DNA from: Bacteroidaceae bacterium
GTDB taxonomy: Bacteria > Bacteroidota > Bacteroidia > Bacteroidales > Bacteroidaceae
Assembly (NCBI GenBank): GCA_024398495.1
Contig: JAKSJA010000016.1
Coordinates: 1-41,529 of the forward strand
DNA length: 41,529 bases
Reading direction: 5' to 3'
The notes beneath the pieces were generated by a model. That model had not been told where the DNA came from and did no database searches. It worked only from the letters and a program-made list of their open reading frames with translations. How positions within the stretch are numbered: the first letter of the stretch is position 1; each line of letters begins with the position of its first letter. This document shows positions 1 to 7,350 of this stretch, piece by piece. A program made the position numbers and the translations under genes.

Positions 1-130
1 GAACTATAATGTATGTATCTCCTCACAGAGTTTTTAGTATAAGTTAAGCTCGGGTAACTTGAAAGTTGCACGTGCGTAGGTAGAGATTGCAAATGCGGTC
101 ACTCGTATTTTCTATTTCGCCTGGTTGCAT

Positions 131-287
131 CATCAATTACGGCTGGTTTGCTCATCAATTGCGGTTGGTCTCATTTTTAATTTTGGTTGCACACATCTGC
201 AATTGCGGTTGCACGCATCACCAATTACGGTTACTAACATCTGCATTTACGGCTACTAACATAATCAATTATGGTAGATGGTAGGAA
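131..287. repeat. 22-bp degenerate tandem repeat, seven copies
   Basis: Seven units keep an exact 22-bp register: the core CAATTACGG or a variant begins at 134, 156, 178, 200, 222, 244 and 266. Between cores the units carry GGTTGCAC.CAT or GGCTACTAACAT. Copies differ at several positions, so the array is old or under selection only for its core. An open frame across it (87-284) is a by-product of the repeat and is not called as a gene. No spacers of CRISPR type are present. Confidence 0.8.
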
Positions 288-346
288 TGGGTGTGGCTGG
301 CCTTAAAGAGCTTTTTTATTGCATAGGGTGCGGTTTTATGTTAGAT

Positions 347-373
347 AAAAATAAAATTCTAAAATAATCTATT
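347..373. repeat. 27-bp direct repeat, copy A (upstream of promoter-like box)
   Basis: The A+T-rich 27-bp segment here is repeated identically at 602-628. Each copy is followed by a TGTAACTTTG box (386-393 after this copy, 658-665 after the second). The second copy lies at the promoter of tRNA-Ser. This points to duplication of a tRNA promoter region, with the gene that once followed copy A no longer recognisable. Confidence 0.75.
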
Positions 374-403
374 TGTGGTTTGCTGTAACTTTGGTTTCAC
401 CGG

Positions 404-447
404 ACTTACACTGCATCTCAGTACTACCTACAAAACTGCGTTTTTAC
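404..447. repeat. Imperfect direct repeat pair with 514-555
   Basis: ACTTACACTGCA at 404-415 and AAAACTGCGTTTTTAC at 432-447 recur in the same order at 514-525 and 540-555. A TAACTTTG box also precedes each unit (386-393 and 494-501). Together with the 27-bp repeat, this makes 340-665 a region of stacked duplications of one promoter-like module. No gene of credible length is seen in 288-691. Confidence 0.65.
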
Positions 448-601
448 TTTTATTATCACAATAATTCGCTGAAACAAATTTCGTGACTTTTTGTAACTTT
501 GACCTTTGGTCTAACTTACACTGCACCTCAACAAAAACAAAAACTGCGTTTTTACGATTTTCCTTTTTTGAAATCATCAGAGTAAACTCTATGCTTTCTA
601 A

Positions 602-628
602 AAAAATAAAATTCTAAAATAATCTATT
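602..628. repeat. 27-bp direct repeat, copy B
   Basis: Identical to 347-373. It abuts the tRNA-Ser promoter, so it may be upstream promoter DNA (an A/T-rich UP-like segment) as well as a duplication footprint. Confidence 0.75.
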
Positions 629-633
629 ATTTT

Positions 634-665
634 TTTGTTTTTGTTTCCGGTTTGTTGTAACTTTG
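634..665 (+). promoter_or_regulatory. Bacteroidetes-type promoter of the tRNA genes
   Basis: TTTG at 634-637, a 20-bp gap, then TAACTTTG at 658-665. This matches the Bacteroidetes -33/-7 consensus (TTTG and TAnnTTTG, 19-21 bp apart). Transcription would start near 670, about 20 nt before tRNA-Ser. Confidence 0.75.
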
Positions 666-691
666 CAGACGCAAAAATTCAGCTATATAAC

Positions 692-778
692 GGAAGTTTG
701 GGTGAGTGGCTGAAACCAGCAGTTTGCTAAACTGCCGTGCGGGTAACCGTACCGGGGGTTCGAATCCCCCAGCTTCCG
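692..778 (+). tRNA. tRNA-Ser (GCT)
   Basis: The 7-bp acceptor stem pairs GGAAGTT (692-698) with AGCTTCC (771-777), with G778 as discriminator. The anticodon arm reads CAGTTTGCTAAACTG, placing GCT in the loop, which decodes AGC/AGU serine codons. A long variable arm and the T-arm GGGGGTTCGAATCCCCC are typical of class II tRNA-Ser. CCA is not fully encoded (GCA follows the stem). It is transcribed from the promoter at 634-665, probably with the tRNA-Glu downstream. Confidence 0.95.
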
Positions 779-847
779 CAGAGTCAGAAGGCCTGAAGTT
801 CACTTCAAGGACAATGACCAAGGAAGCAAGGGGATCATGAAATAATT

Positions 848-869
848 CCAGCTTCCGCAGAGTCAGAAG
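848..869. repeat. Duplicate of the tRNA-Ser 3' end and its flank
   Basis: The 22 bases 848-869 are identical to 769-790, which cover the last bases of the tRNA-Ser T-arm and acceptor stem plus 12 bases downstream. The two copies start 79 bp apart. A direct repeat of a tRNA 3' end is what integrase-type insertion leaves (attL/attR), but local slippage duplication is an equally simple explanation because no integrase or element lies between the copies. Confidence 0.7.
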
Positions 870-888
870 ACTTGAAATTTATTGATTC

Positions 889-960
889 GGTGGATTCATC
901 TAACGGTTAGGATACAAGATTCTCAATCTTGGCATAGGGGTTCGATTCCCCTATCCACTA
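889..960 (+). tRNA. tRNA-Glu (CTC)
   Basis: The acceptor stem GGTGGAT (889-895) pairs with ATCCACT (953-959), with a G-U first pair and A960 as discriminator. The anticodon arm CAAGA-TTCTCAA-TCTTG gives anticodon CTC, reading GAG. The T-arm AGGGGTTCGATTCCCCT is canonical. CCA is not encoded. There is no separate strong promoter in 779-888, so co-transcription with tRNA-Ser is likely. Confidence 0.93.
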
Positions 961-986
961 CTCGCAGAGGTAAAAGAAAAGAAAAG

Positions 987-1016
987 AAAAGAACGGCAAC
1001 AAAACGCCGTTCTTTT
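987..1016 (+). terminator. Rho-independent terminator after the tRNA genes
   Basis: An 11-bp perfect stem, AAAAGAACGGC (987-997) with GCCGTTCTTTT (1006-1016), has an 8-nt loop and a T-rich 3' arm. Its 5' half belongs to a 20-bp sequence repeated at 1871-1890. Confidence 0.85.
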
Positions 1017-1168
1017 GCATTACAGAGGGGTTTTGGTGTTTTCCGTTGTTTTCCTAAAATTTGATATTTTTGATAGGTATTGCAAAAATTTAGCCCATAT
1101 TTGCACCCCAGAGCAAAAAAGTTCTGTATTTGCTTAACAAAAGAACAGCAACAAAAATTTCCGTTTTT

Positions 1169-1199
1169 TTTGTTTTTTTAAGAAAAACACCTACCTTTG
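1169..1199 (+). promoter_or_regulatory. Promoter of the outer-membrane barrel gene
   Basis: TTTG at 1169-1172, 19 bp, then TACCTTTG at 1192-1199. The predicted start of transcription is near 1205, leaving a 5' leader of about 45 nt before the ATG at 1249. Confidence 0.8.
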
Positions 1200-1248
1200 C
1201 AACCGTTTTTAGGTAACACTAATGTTTAACAAGAAAATTAAATTAAAA

Positions 1249-1854
1249 ATGAAAAAATTTTTTGCTATTGTAGCATTGATGCTGTCTGTTATGACTGTTA
1301 ATGCTCAGAACAATGAGGTTTACATTCAGATCAACCCAAGTACATTGCATGCTGATGGTGCTGATGGCTTTTCACCTTTCGGTCTTGCAGCTGGTTACAA
1401 CAGACTGTTCGGTATTGGTTGTGAGGATAACCTCAAACTCATCGCCGGTGGTAAGTTCAGCTATTCTTGGAAGAGCGAGAATGGTGCTGACTGGAGTTTC
1501 ATGAAGATTGCTATTCCTGTTAGCGTTGGTTATCACTTCCAGGCTGGTAAAATCGGTATCATGCCTTTCGCTGGTATTGACTGCTCTTTCTACCCTCTTG
1601 CAAAGCTGAAGATAAACGGTGAAAGCGGAAACCTATTTGATGAAGATGAGGTTGGAGAACTTCTGAAAGCTTCTCGTTTACAGATTGGTGGTCATATTGG
1701 TGTTGACGCTGACTATAAGAACTTCGTTCTTGGCGTTGCTTACCAGAGTGACTTCACAAAGTTCCAGGACAACACTATCATGTCTGGTTCAGAAGGTGTA
1801 AAATGCAAGACTTACTTCTCTGAATTTGAAATTAAGCTCGGTTACAGATTCTAA
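1249..1854 (+). CDS. Small outer-membrane beta-barrel protein
   Basis: A 201-aa predicted outer-membrane protein. I start at ATG 1249 because translation there opens directly with a signal peptide (basic MKK, hydrophobic core, cleavage after NAQ near residue 20); the in-frame ATG at 1222 would add nine charged residues in front of it. The mature part alternates polar and hydrophobic residues, has repeated Gly-aromatic turns, and ends in KLGYRF with a terminal Phe, the usual last strand of a BAM-inserted barrel. Size fits the PorT/OmpW-like 8-strand class. It has its own promoter (1169-1199) and terminator (1877-1909), so it is monocistronic. Ligand or function cannot be read from the sequence. 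Confidence 0.85.
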   Translation: MKKFFAIVALMLSVMTVNAQNNEVYIQINPSTLHADGADGFSPFGLAAGYNRLFGIGCEDNLKLIAGGKFSYSWKSENGADWSFMKIAIPVSVGYHFQAGKIGIMPFAGIDCSFYPLAKLKINGESGNLFDEDEVGELLKASRLQIGGHIGVDADYKNFVLGVAYQSDFTKFQDNTIMSGSEGVKCKTYFSEFEIKLGYRF

Positions 1855-1876
1855 TCTCTAACTTCTTAATAAAAGA

Positions 1877-1909
1877 AAAGAACGGCAACATTTCGTTGTC
1901 GTTCTTTTT
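1877..1909. terminator. Bidirectional terminator between convergent genes
   Basis: A 13-bp stem (1877-1889 with 1895-1907, one G-U pair) with a 5-nt loop ATTTC and T-runs on both strands. It can end the barrel gene on the plus strand and the TPR gene (stop at 1912) on the minus strand. Confidence 0.85.
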
Positions 1910-1911
1910 GT

Positions 1912-3258
1912 TTACTGTATTGCATCGGCTTTTGCCTGATACTCTTTGCCTGTCTCCACATCTCCGAGTTTCTTATGGCAGTTGCCCATATATGAATATG
2001 CTGCCTTGAGATATGGCTTATTCACACCGCTTGCCTCTATGATCTCCGCTGCCTTGCCGAATGATTCGAGTGCACCAGCAGGATTATGGAAAGCATACTG
2101 TGCCACACCTTTATTATAATAGCCAAGGAAGCTGTTTGGTTTCTTTGCTATTGCCTTGTCATAGGCTTCAAAGGCTGCCTCTACGGCTGTCTGCATGGCG
2201 ATAGTATCCGTCTCTTCAAGGGCTCTTGCCTTTGCCATATAGATGTCGCCAACAGTACTGTAGTTGTCAAATGTCTCTGCATCAGCACCTACAATAGAGA
2301 AATATTCATTCATCGTTGATACGGCAGAATCAAAGTCTTTCATAAGACTGTAAGATGCTGCAACCTTGGTGAGTATTTCGTGTCTCTCCGGTGCAACCTT
2401 ATATGCCTGACGGAATGCATCGATGGCTTCCGCATTCTTGCCAAGACCATTGAGAGCACTACCGAGGAACTGATAGTCGAGGAAGTTTGGCTTGTTGCTG
2501 CCTATTGTAGCAAACAAGGTCTTTGATGCCTCTACTGCCTTTTCATTTTCGCCGAGTGATGTCAATGCATAAAGACGCAGACGAGGAAATACAGATGCAG
2601 TATCATTCTTTGCAGCACCGAAGTCTGCCAAGTTGAGAGCCTTCTGTGAGTCTCCGCTCATGAATGCAGCAAAAGCATAGTCAGAGATGTCGTCAATGCC
2701 CATCACGTCTTTGTTACATTTATCAAAAGCGAGGACTGCGCGTTTCATGTGGTTTCCTTTTGACATACACCGACCGATGAGCAGGTTTACATCGAGGTCA
2801 GGACGCTCAACGGCAAGTGCTTCGAGTTTTGCGACAGCCTCATCCGGAAACTTGTCCTTATACACGTTTGCATATTTGATATATGCTGCAGGGTCCTTAG
2901 GGTCAAGTTCTATGGCTTGCAGATATTCCTGAGTAGCATTTCCTGCATCGTCTTTTGTGTACCAGATATCACCGAGGATGAGATGTGCTGCTGCGGATTT
3001 ATTTTTTGATGCCTCCTGTGCTTTGAGTGCAAAGTCTGTAGCTCCGTCAAGGTCTTTGTTTGCCAAGAACTGACGGGCTATGGCACAGATAATATCTGGA
3101 TTTTTCTTGTTTTTCTTATACAATGCGGTAGCAGCCTTTACTGCTTCTACATTCTGTCCCTTACCAAGCATTTCACCTATCTCCTCAGGTGTTGCCAACT
3201 GTGCGAATGCTGTCTGCCCTATAAAGAGTACGGACAACAATAATAGAATCTTTTTCAT
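1912..3258 (-). CDS. Periplasmic tetratricopeptide-repeat protein
   Basis: A 448-aa protein with a signal peptide (MKKILLLL..., cleavage after AFAQ, about residue 20) followed almost entirely by TPR-type helix pairs. Clear repeats lie around residues 90-130 (...LGDIWYTKDD...YLQAIELDP), 245-300 (FLGSALNGLGKNAEAIDAF) and 365-440 (GYYNKGVAQYAFHNPAGALE). It is the last gene of the exbB-exbD-exbD-tonB-pstS-like operon, 20 bp after the PBP gene. This gene order, with a terminal TPR gene, is familiar in Bacteroidales. TPR proteins are scaffolds, so a role in assembling or tuning the Ton complex in the periplasm is an inference from context. The partner is unknown. Confidence 0.85.
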   Translation of the reverse strand: MKKILLLLSVLFIGQTAFAQLATPEEIGEMLGKGQNVEAVKAATALYKKNKKNPDIICAIARQFLANKDLDGATDFALKAQEASKNKSAAAHLILGDIWYTKDDAGNATQEYLQAIELDPKDPAAYIKYANVYKDKFPDEAVAKLEALAVERPDLDVNLLIGRCMSKGNHMKRAVLAFDKCNKDVMGIDDISDYAFAAFMSGDSQKALNLADFGAAKNDTASVFPRLRLYALTSLGENEKAVEASKTLFATIGSNKPNFLDYQFLGSALNGLGKNAEAIDAFRQAYKVAPERHEILTKVAASYSLMKDFDSAVSTMNEYFSIVGADAETFDNYSTVGDIYMAKARALEETDTIAMQTAVEAAFEAYDKAIAKKPNSFLGYYNKGVAQYAFHNPAGALESFGKAAEIIEASGVNKPYLKAAYSYMGNCHKKLGDVETGKEYQAKADAIQ

Positions 3259-3278
3259 ATTTGTAAAATTTTATTTAT

Positions 3279-4244
3279 TCATTGTTTTATCACTACTTCC
3301 TGTCCTTGCTGTATGATTGCCGGCAGCAATCCGGATTTCAGGATGACCTTCTGCGCCTTGTATGTCTGGAGGAACTGGCAGAATCCCCACGACAAGCCAC
3401 GTTTCGGGTCGGAGAGTATCATATATATTGGTCGTGCCAATGGATATTCGTTTGTATATAGATAATACTGATATGGTTTGAAGCTGTCTGCAGGGCGTGC
3501 TGTAGGTTGACTTGACACGGACATGATACGTACATTACTCATGAATGTGAGATGTGTGGTATCTCTATCGTCTGTCACCCAGTTTGCCCCCACCACTCCG
3601 ATGGTATTAGGTGTCTTTGACACATAATCCACAACTTCCTTTGCGCTGCCAGCAACGAAGAGGTGTTTGTCATAGAGCGGTTTTCCGTAACACACAGAGT
3701 CCATGACGAACTGTATTGTGCTGGAGTTGTTCATGTCGAAGACCACTTCGATGTCTGCTGATGGTGCATTTGGATAGATGTCATTCCAGCGATGGGCTTT
3801 ACCTGTGAGTATATCCCTCAACTGGTTGGTGGAGATGAGCGTGTCACGCTGTGCCTTATTGACGATGAGTGCGAGAGCATCTTTCGCCAACAGTATTTCC
3901 TTCGGTCGGAATTGCTTCTGTCTGAAGAATTCCATTTCTCCTTCTTTCAATTTTCGTGCAGTAATGCAGAGCCTTACGCTGTCTTTCATAAGAAGGTTGA
4001 TACCTTCCACCTCATCTGTATAGAGGGGGGTTATCTTCGCCTTGCGGTACTGATAATGGAAAACAGCCAGTTCTTCATCTATGATAGGACTGAAACTGGC
4101 ATCGACTGCAATCTTTATATCTCCCGAAGAGTAAGTGTCGGGCCACTTAGGGTCTTTAGGCGTTTTATCACCGCACGAGGCGGTGATAAAACCCATAGAC
4201 ACTATCAATAATCCTACAATTATGTAGAATGAGAATCTTTTCAT
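3279..4244 (-). CDS. PstS-like substrate-binding lipoprotein
   Basis: A 321-aa periplasmic-binding-protein-like domain of the phosphate-binding (PstS/PBP-like 2) type. The N-terminus is a lipoprotein signal with Cys24 (ITASC), so it is membrane-anchored in the periplasm. Motifs typical of the fold include the N-terminal GDIKIAVDASF strand, a central NQLRDILTGKAHRWNDI segment (the PstS-family 'I-F-G...W' region) and GVVGANW. No PstC, PstA or PstB gene is near, so it is unlikely to feed an ABC importer; it sits instead inside the Ton operon, its ATG overlapping the tonB stop by one base (TAATG). It may sense or deliver a ligand to the Ton machinery, but this is inference. Confidence 0.8.
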   Translation of the reverse strand: MKRFSFYIIVGLLIVSMGFITASCGDKTPKDPKWPDTYSSGDIKIAVDASFSPIIDEELAVFHYQYRKAKITPLYTDEVEGINLLMKDSVRLCITARKLKEGEMEFFRQKQFRPKEILLAKDALALIVNKAQRDTLISTNQLRDILTGKAHRWNDIYPNAPSADIEVVFDMNNSSTIQFVMDSVCYGKPLYDKHLFVAGSAKEVVDYVSKTPNTIGVVGANWVTDDRDTTHLTFMSNVRIMSVSSQPTARPADSFKPYQYYLYTNEYPLARPIYMILSDPKRGLSWGFCQFLQTYKAQKVILKSGLLPAIIQQGQEVVIKQ

Positions 4245-5068
4245 TACTGTAATCTAAATACTACAGGTAATGTGAACCAAACGCGTACTGCTGAACCGTT
4301 CTGCTTACCCGGAATCCATGTTGGCATTGATTTAACAACGCGAACAGCTTCCTTGTCGAGAGATGGGTCAACAGACCTTGCCACCTGCACTTCGCCGATA
4401 GAGCCATTACGTTCTACGACGAATCTGACGATGACACGTCCTTGAATACCGTTTTCCTCAGCGATAACCGGGTAACGGATATTCTTGCCGAGCCAAGCCA
4501 TCAATGCTGCGTCACCACCTTTGAACTGAGGCATCTGTTCTACGACATCAAAGACTTTGTTGTCTTCCTCTTTTACCTCAACAGGCTCTACGACAACCTT
4601 TTTCACATCGGCTATGTCGGCACCGTTTTCATCATTTCCCTGAACGTCAGCTATAGAGATAGCGGCCTTCTTGTTCATCAGTTCATCCTGTGACTTGAAT
4701 TCTTCCTTTACCAACTCATCTTTCATGATCTTTGGCTCGGTGAACTTTACAGTCGTCTTGAGTTTCTGCTCTTCAGGCTTCTTCTGTTCTACCTCGAACT
4801 TCTTCTGTTCTACCTTAGGTTTTTTCTTCTGAAGCTGTGAAAGTTCAGTTACTTCTGTAACAGCCACATTATCGCGTCCATTGCTTGCCAACTGATAGAG
4901 GCCGGCAATACCAACTATTGCCGCAATACCAAGAACAACACAAACAGCGGCGATATTATAACGTCTGGCACTGTCTCTACGTATTGCATACGCACCATAC
5001 TCCTTATTTCTTCCATCGAAGATAAGGTCGCACCATTTCTGGTCATTCAAATTCATTGAATTTGCCAT
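4244..5068 (-). CDS. tonB: TonB-family energy transducer
   Basis: A 274-aa inner-membrane protein that transmits proton-motive force from ExbB/ExbD to outer-membrane receptors. It has a cytoplasmic N-terminus of about 37 residues with the motif DGRNKEYGAYAIRR seen in Bacteroidetes TonB proteins, one transmembrane helix at about 38-60, a Lys/Glu/Val-rich periplasmic linker (about 80-170), and a C-terminal TonB domain (about 185-274) with YPVIAEENGIQGRVIVRFVV and the terminal SMPTWIPGKQNG...WFTLPVVF signature. It lies 25 bp after the second exbD. A second TonB-family gene is at 17954-18670. Confidence 0.93.
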   Translation of the reverse strand: MANSMNLNDQKWCDLIFDGRNKEYGAYAIRRDSARRYNIAAVCVVLGIAAIVGIAGLYQLASNGRDNVAVTEVTELSQLQKKKPKVEQKKFEVEQKKPEEQKLKTTVKFTEPKIMKDELVKEEFKSQDELMNKKAAISIADVQGNDENGADIADVKKVVVEPVEVKEEDNKVFDVVEQMPQFKGGDAALMAWLGKNIRYPVIAEENGIQGRVIVRFVVERNGSIGEVQVARSVDPSLDKEAVRVVKSMPTWIPGKQNGSAVRVWFTLPVVFRLQ

Positions 5069-5093
5069 AATCTTTCTGTTTTTATTCTTGATA

Positions 5094-5711
5094 TTAATTC
5101 TCCTCAGGAGCTTTTCCCGTAAGGTTCTTTATAAGAGTTCTGTCAACGTCTTCAACCTTTCCGATGACATACTTACCGATAGCACATATCTGCATTTCGT
5201 CCAATGCGTCAACGAGGTTTCTGTAAGAAGCACCCGGGAATGCCTTGATAATTACAGTAGGAGTTTCCTTGTCGCCCTTGATGGCACTGAGTTCGGTCTT
5301 GTATTCCTCATCAGAAATCTTATTGTCAAGCTTTTTCTTGTCGAGTTCAGCTTTCTTTTCGAGAGCGTCAAGGTTTCTTTCCATCTGATATGCTCTCAGA
5401 CCATTTGCGGAATAGTCGGTCTCCTTGAGAGACTTAGGGTCTTCTGTGTTGGCTTCTCCACTGAAGTAATAGAGTTTATTATCTTTGTCGAGGAGCAACG
5501 TGATAGCCTTTGATGCCTTAACTTCAGACTTATCCTCGTCTTGGATTTTCTTATCGTTGGAAGGCATTGAAAGCTCCATTGTCTGAGGCTTTACGAGAGA
5601 TGTACAGAGCATGAAGAAAGTGATAAGCAACATGTTCATATCGACCATTGGTGTAAAGTCGACGCGTACATTCTTTTTCTTTTGTTTACTTTTACCAGTA
5701 CTTGTTGCCAT
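5094..5711 (-). CDS. exbD: ExbD/TolR-family biopolymer transport protein (second copy)
   Basis: A 205-aa ExbD protein. A basic N-terminus leads into a single transmembrane helix (about 22-40) that carries the conserved proton-path aspartate, here Asp24 in PMVDMNMLLITFFM. The periplasmic part contains a Lys/Glu-rich stretch around residues 105-135, longer than in E. coli ExbD, and ends with the ExbD fold (TVIIKAFPGASYRNLVDALDEM). It follows the first exbD by only two bases, so the two are surely co-translated. Tandem, divergent ExbD genes are common in Bacteroidetes Ton operons and may form a mixed dimer inside the ExbB pentamer. Confidence 0.92.
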   Translation of the reverse strand: MATSTGKSKQKKKNVRVDFTPMVDMNMLLITFFMLCTSLVKPQTMELSMPSNDKKIQDEDKSEVKASKAITLLLDKDNKLYYFSGEANTEDPKSLKETDYSANGLRAYQMERNLDALEKKAELDKKKLDNKISDEEYKTELSAIKGDKETPTVIIKAFPGASYRNLVDALDEMQICAIGKYVIGKVEDVDRTLIKNLTGKAPEEN

Positions 5712-5713
5712 AG

Positions 5714-6322
5714 TTATTCTACTTTCTTTAATGATGTTAACAGGTAATAACGGTTTTCACGGATATCCTGAAGTTGCGTCATCACCTTACTAATAATAGA
5801 ATACGGAGTCGTTGCATCAGCCTTGATAGCGAGTTTGATGTCCGGATTAATAGCATGAGTAGATTTTATCCACTCTTGGAACTGACTATTTCCGCCATTG
5901 ATACTATCCATAGGAATTCCGAGATTTGCGAGTTCATTGTCTCTGGCTTTTTCATCCATAGAGTAGAAATCGTTTATCTCTTCCAACTTACAGCCAAATG
6001 TCTGTGACTTGATGAATGCTGTCTGTTGTTTCTGTGGCATATTCACATTAAACTTTGTCAGCATGTCATTCAAGACAGCGGATGCATTGTCCTGCGTATC
6101 AAATCCCATAAAGACTTTTCCTGTCTTATCTACGAGTATAGAAAGTACTTCCTTGTCCGGAACCTTGATTTCGGAGACTGATGAAGGAGTGACCACCTGC
6201 ACAGGCTCTTTCTTTACGAATGTTGATGTCAACATGAAGAAAGTAAGCAAGAGCACAGTCACGTCCGACATGGCAGTCATGTCGATGAAAGTATCTTTCT
6301 TTGCTATTTTCACTTTACCCAT
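5714..6322 (-). CDS. exbD: ExbD/TolR-family biopolymer transport protein (first copy)
   Basis: A 202-aa ExbD protein. The N-terminal transmembrane helix (about 13-36) contains IDMTAMSDVTVLLLTFFM; Asp20 aligns with the essential membrane aspartate of ExbD. The periplasmic domain is 165 residues and ends with the usual ExbD pattern (IKADATTPYSIISKVMTQLQDI). It stands between exbB (gap of 41 bp) and the second exbD (gap of 2 bp). Sequence differs clearly from the second copy, so this is an old duplication and not a recent one. Confidence 0.92.
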   Translation of the reverse strand: MGKVKIAKKDTFIDMTAMSDVTVLLLTFFMLTSTFVKKEPVQVVTPSSVSEIKVPDKEVLSILVDKTGKVFMGFDTQDNASAVLNDMLTKFNVNMPQKQQTAFIKSQTFGCKLEEINDFYSMDEKARDNELANLGIPMDSINGGNSQFQEWIKSTHAINPDIKLAIKADATTPYSIISKVMTQLQDIRENRYYLLTSLKKVE

Positions 6323-6363
6323 AATTTTCAGTTTTTGAGATTAGAAAAATTAAGGTAAATCAA

Positions 6364-7221
6364 TTAAGCCTCTTCTATATGAGTTGCTGCGTATGTATTT
6401 ACAATAGAGAAACCAATTTCGTCAAGAGCGAAAGTGAGGTGGTCAATCTTATTTGTAAAATAGTTATAAGTGATAATTGCGAGAGCACCAGTTGCGATAC
6501 CGCAAGCAGTATTTACAAGTGCCTCAGAAATACCTGTTGACAATGCTACTGAGTCAGCGCCACCACCTGAAGCCAGAGCAGCGAATGACTTGATCATACC
6601 GGTTACAGTTCCGAGAAGTCCGAACAGAGTACCGAGAGAAGAAATAGCAGCGATGATAGGCAGGTTCATCTGCAATGTAGGCATCTCGAGTGCTGTAGCC
6701 TCTTCGAGTTCCTGACGGATAGAGATGATCTTCTGTTCCTTCTTCATCTTGTGGTCTTCTTCACATTCTTTGTATTTCTTCAAAGTTGCACCAACAACGT
6801 TTGCAACAGAACCTCTCTGCTTGTCGCAAAGCTTGTTACATGTTTCGAGGTCGCCTTTCTTCAGCGCTTCCTTGACGTTCTCAACGAACTTCTGGATGCT
6901 ACCCTTACCAAAGGCTGTACGGAGAGCAAACCAACGCTCGATAGAGATTGCCAGTACTGTAAGGAACAGACCCTGGATAAGTGGCACGATAACACCACCT
7001 TTGTAAACTGTACCGAGGAGGTTACCATCGAGAACTTCTCCGTCAGGATTGCCACCTACGAAATGGTCTGGGTTACCATAGATGAAGTGATAAACCAATG
7101 CTGCAATGACGATACATGCGATAATGATCCAAATTGCTGATTCAATTCCCTGAAATCCTTGCTTTTTCTTAGCAGGAGCGGCTTTCTTAGCAGGAGCCGT
7201 CTTAATTTCTTGTGTTGCCAT
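6364..7221 (-). CDS. exbB: ExbB/TolQ/MotA-family proton channel
   Basis: A 285-aa first gene of the Ton operon. The protein starts with an Ala/Lys-rich cytoplasmic tail (APAKKAAPAKKK, residues 10-20), then a transmembrane helix at about 28-48, a second at about 75-97, a cytoplasmic domain, and the conserved pair of helices near 190-215 (SSLGTLFGLLGTVTGMIKSF) and 228-252 (ISEALVNTACGIATGALAI). The last two hold the ExbB/TolQ signature that lines the proton path with ExbD. The N-terminal tail and extra helix are usual in Bacteroidetes ExbB. A -7 box (TATCTTTG) lies at 7306-7313, about 85 bp upstream. Confidence 0.95.
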   Translation of the reverse strand: MATQEIKTAPAKKAAPAKKKQGFQGIESAIWIIIACIVIAALVYHFIYGNPDHFVGGNPDGEVLDGNLLGTVYKGGVIVPLIQGLFLTVLAISIERWFALRTAFGKGSIQKFVENVKEALKKGDLETCNKLCDKQRGSVANVVGATLKKYKECEEDHKMKKEQKIISIRQELEEATALEMPTLQMNLPIIAAISSLGTLFGLLGTVTGMIKSFAALASGGGADSVALSTGISEALVNTACGIATGALAIITYNYFTNKIDHLTFALDEIGFSIVNTYAATHIEEA

Positions 7222-7305
7222 AAATAATTGTTTTTTAAAGTTGTAAATATTAAATTGGTTATTAAATTAAAATTTTTCGCCTATTGTTTTAGTCTCATTA
7301 TTCTG

Positions 7306-7313
7306 CAAAGATA
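7306..7313 (-). promoter_or_regulatory. -7 promoter box for the exbB operon
   Basis: TATCTTTG on the minus strand, matching TAnnTTTG. No good TTTG lies 19-21 bp upstream, so the -33 element is weak or absent. The implied leader is about 80 nt. Confidence 0.5.
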
Positions 7314-7350
7314 GCAATAAAGTTTATTTCCGACTTGCTTTTAACAAATT

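Noticed and set aside
87-284. 65-aa open frame over the 22-bp repeats
   Set aside because: The frame exists because the repeat unit (22 bp) cycles through frames without stops by chance; there is no promoter and the peptide has no protein-like character.
3279-4244. Part of a Pst phosphate ABC transporter
   Set aside because: No PstA, PstB, PstC or PhoU gene is in the neighbourhood, and the gene is embedded in a Ton operon.
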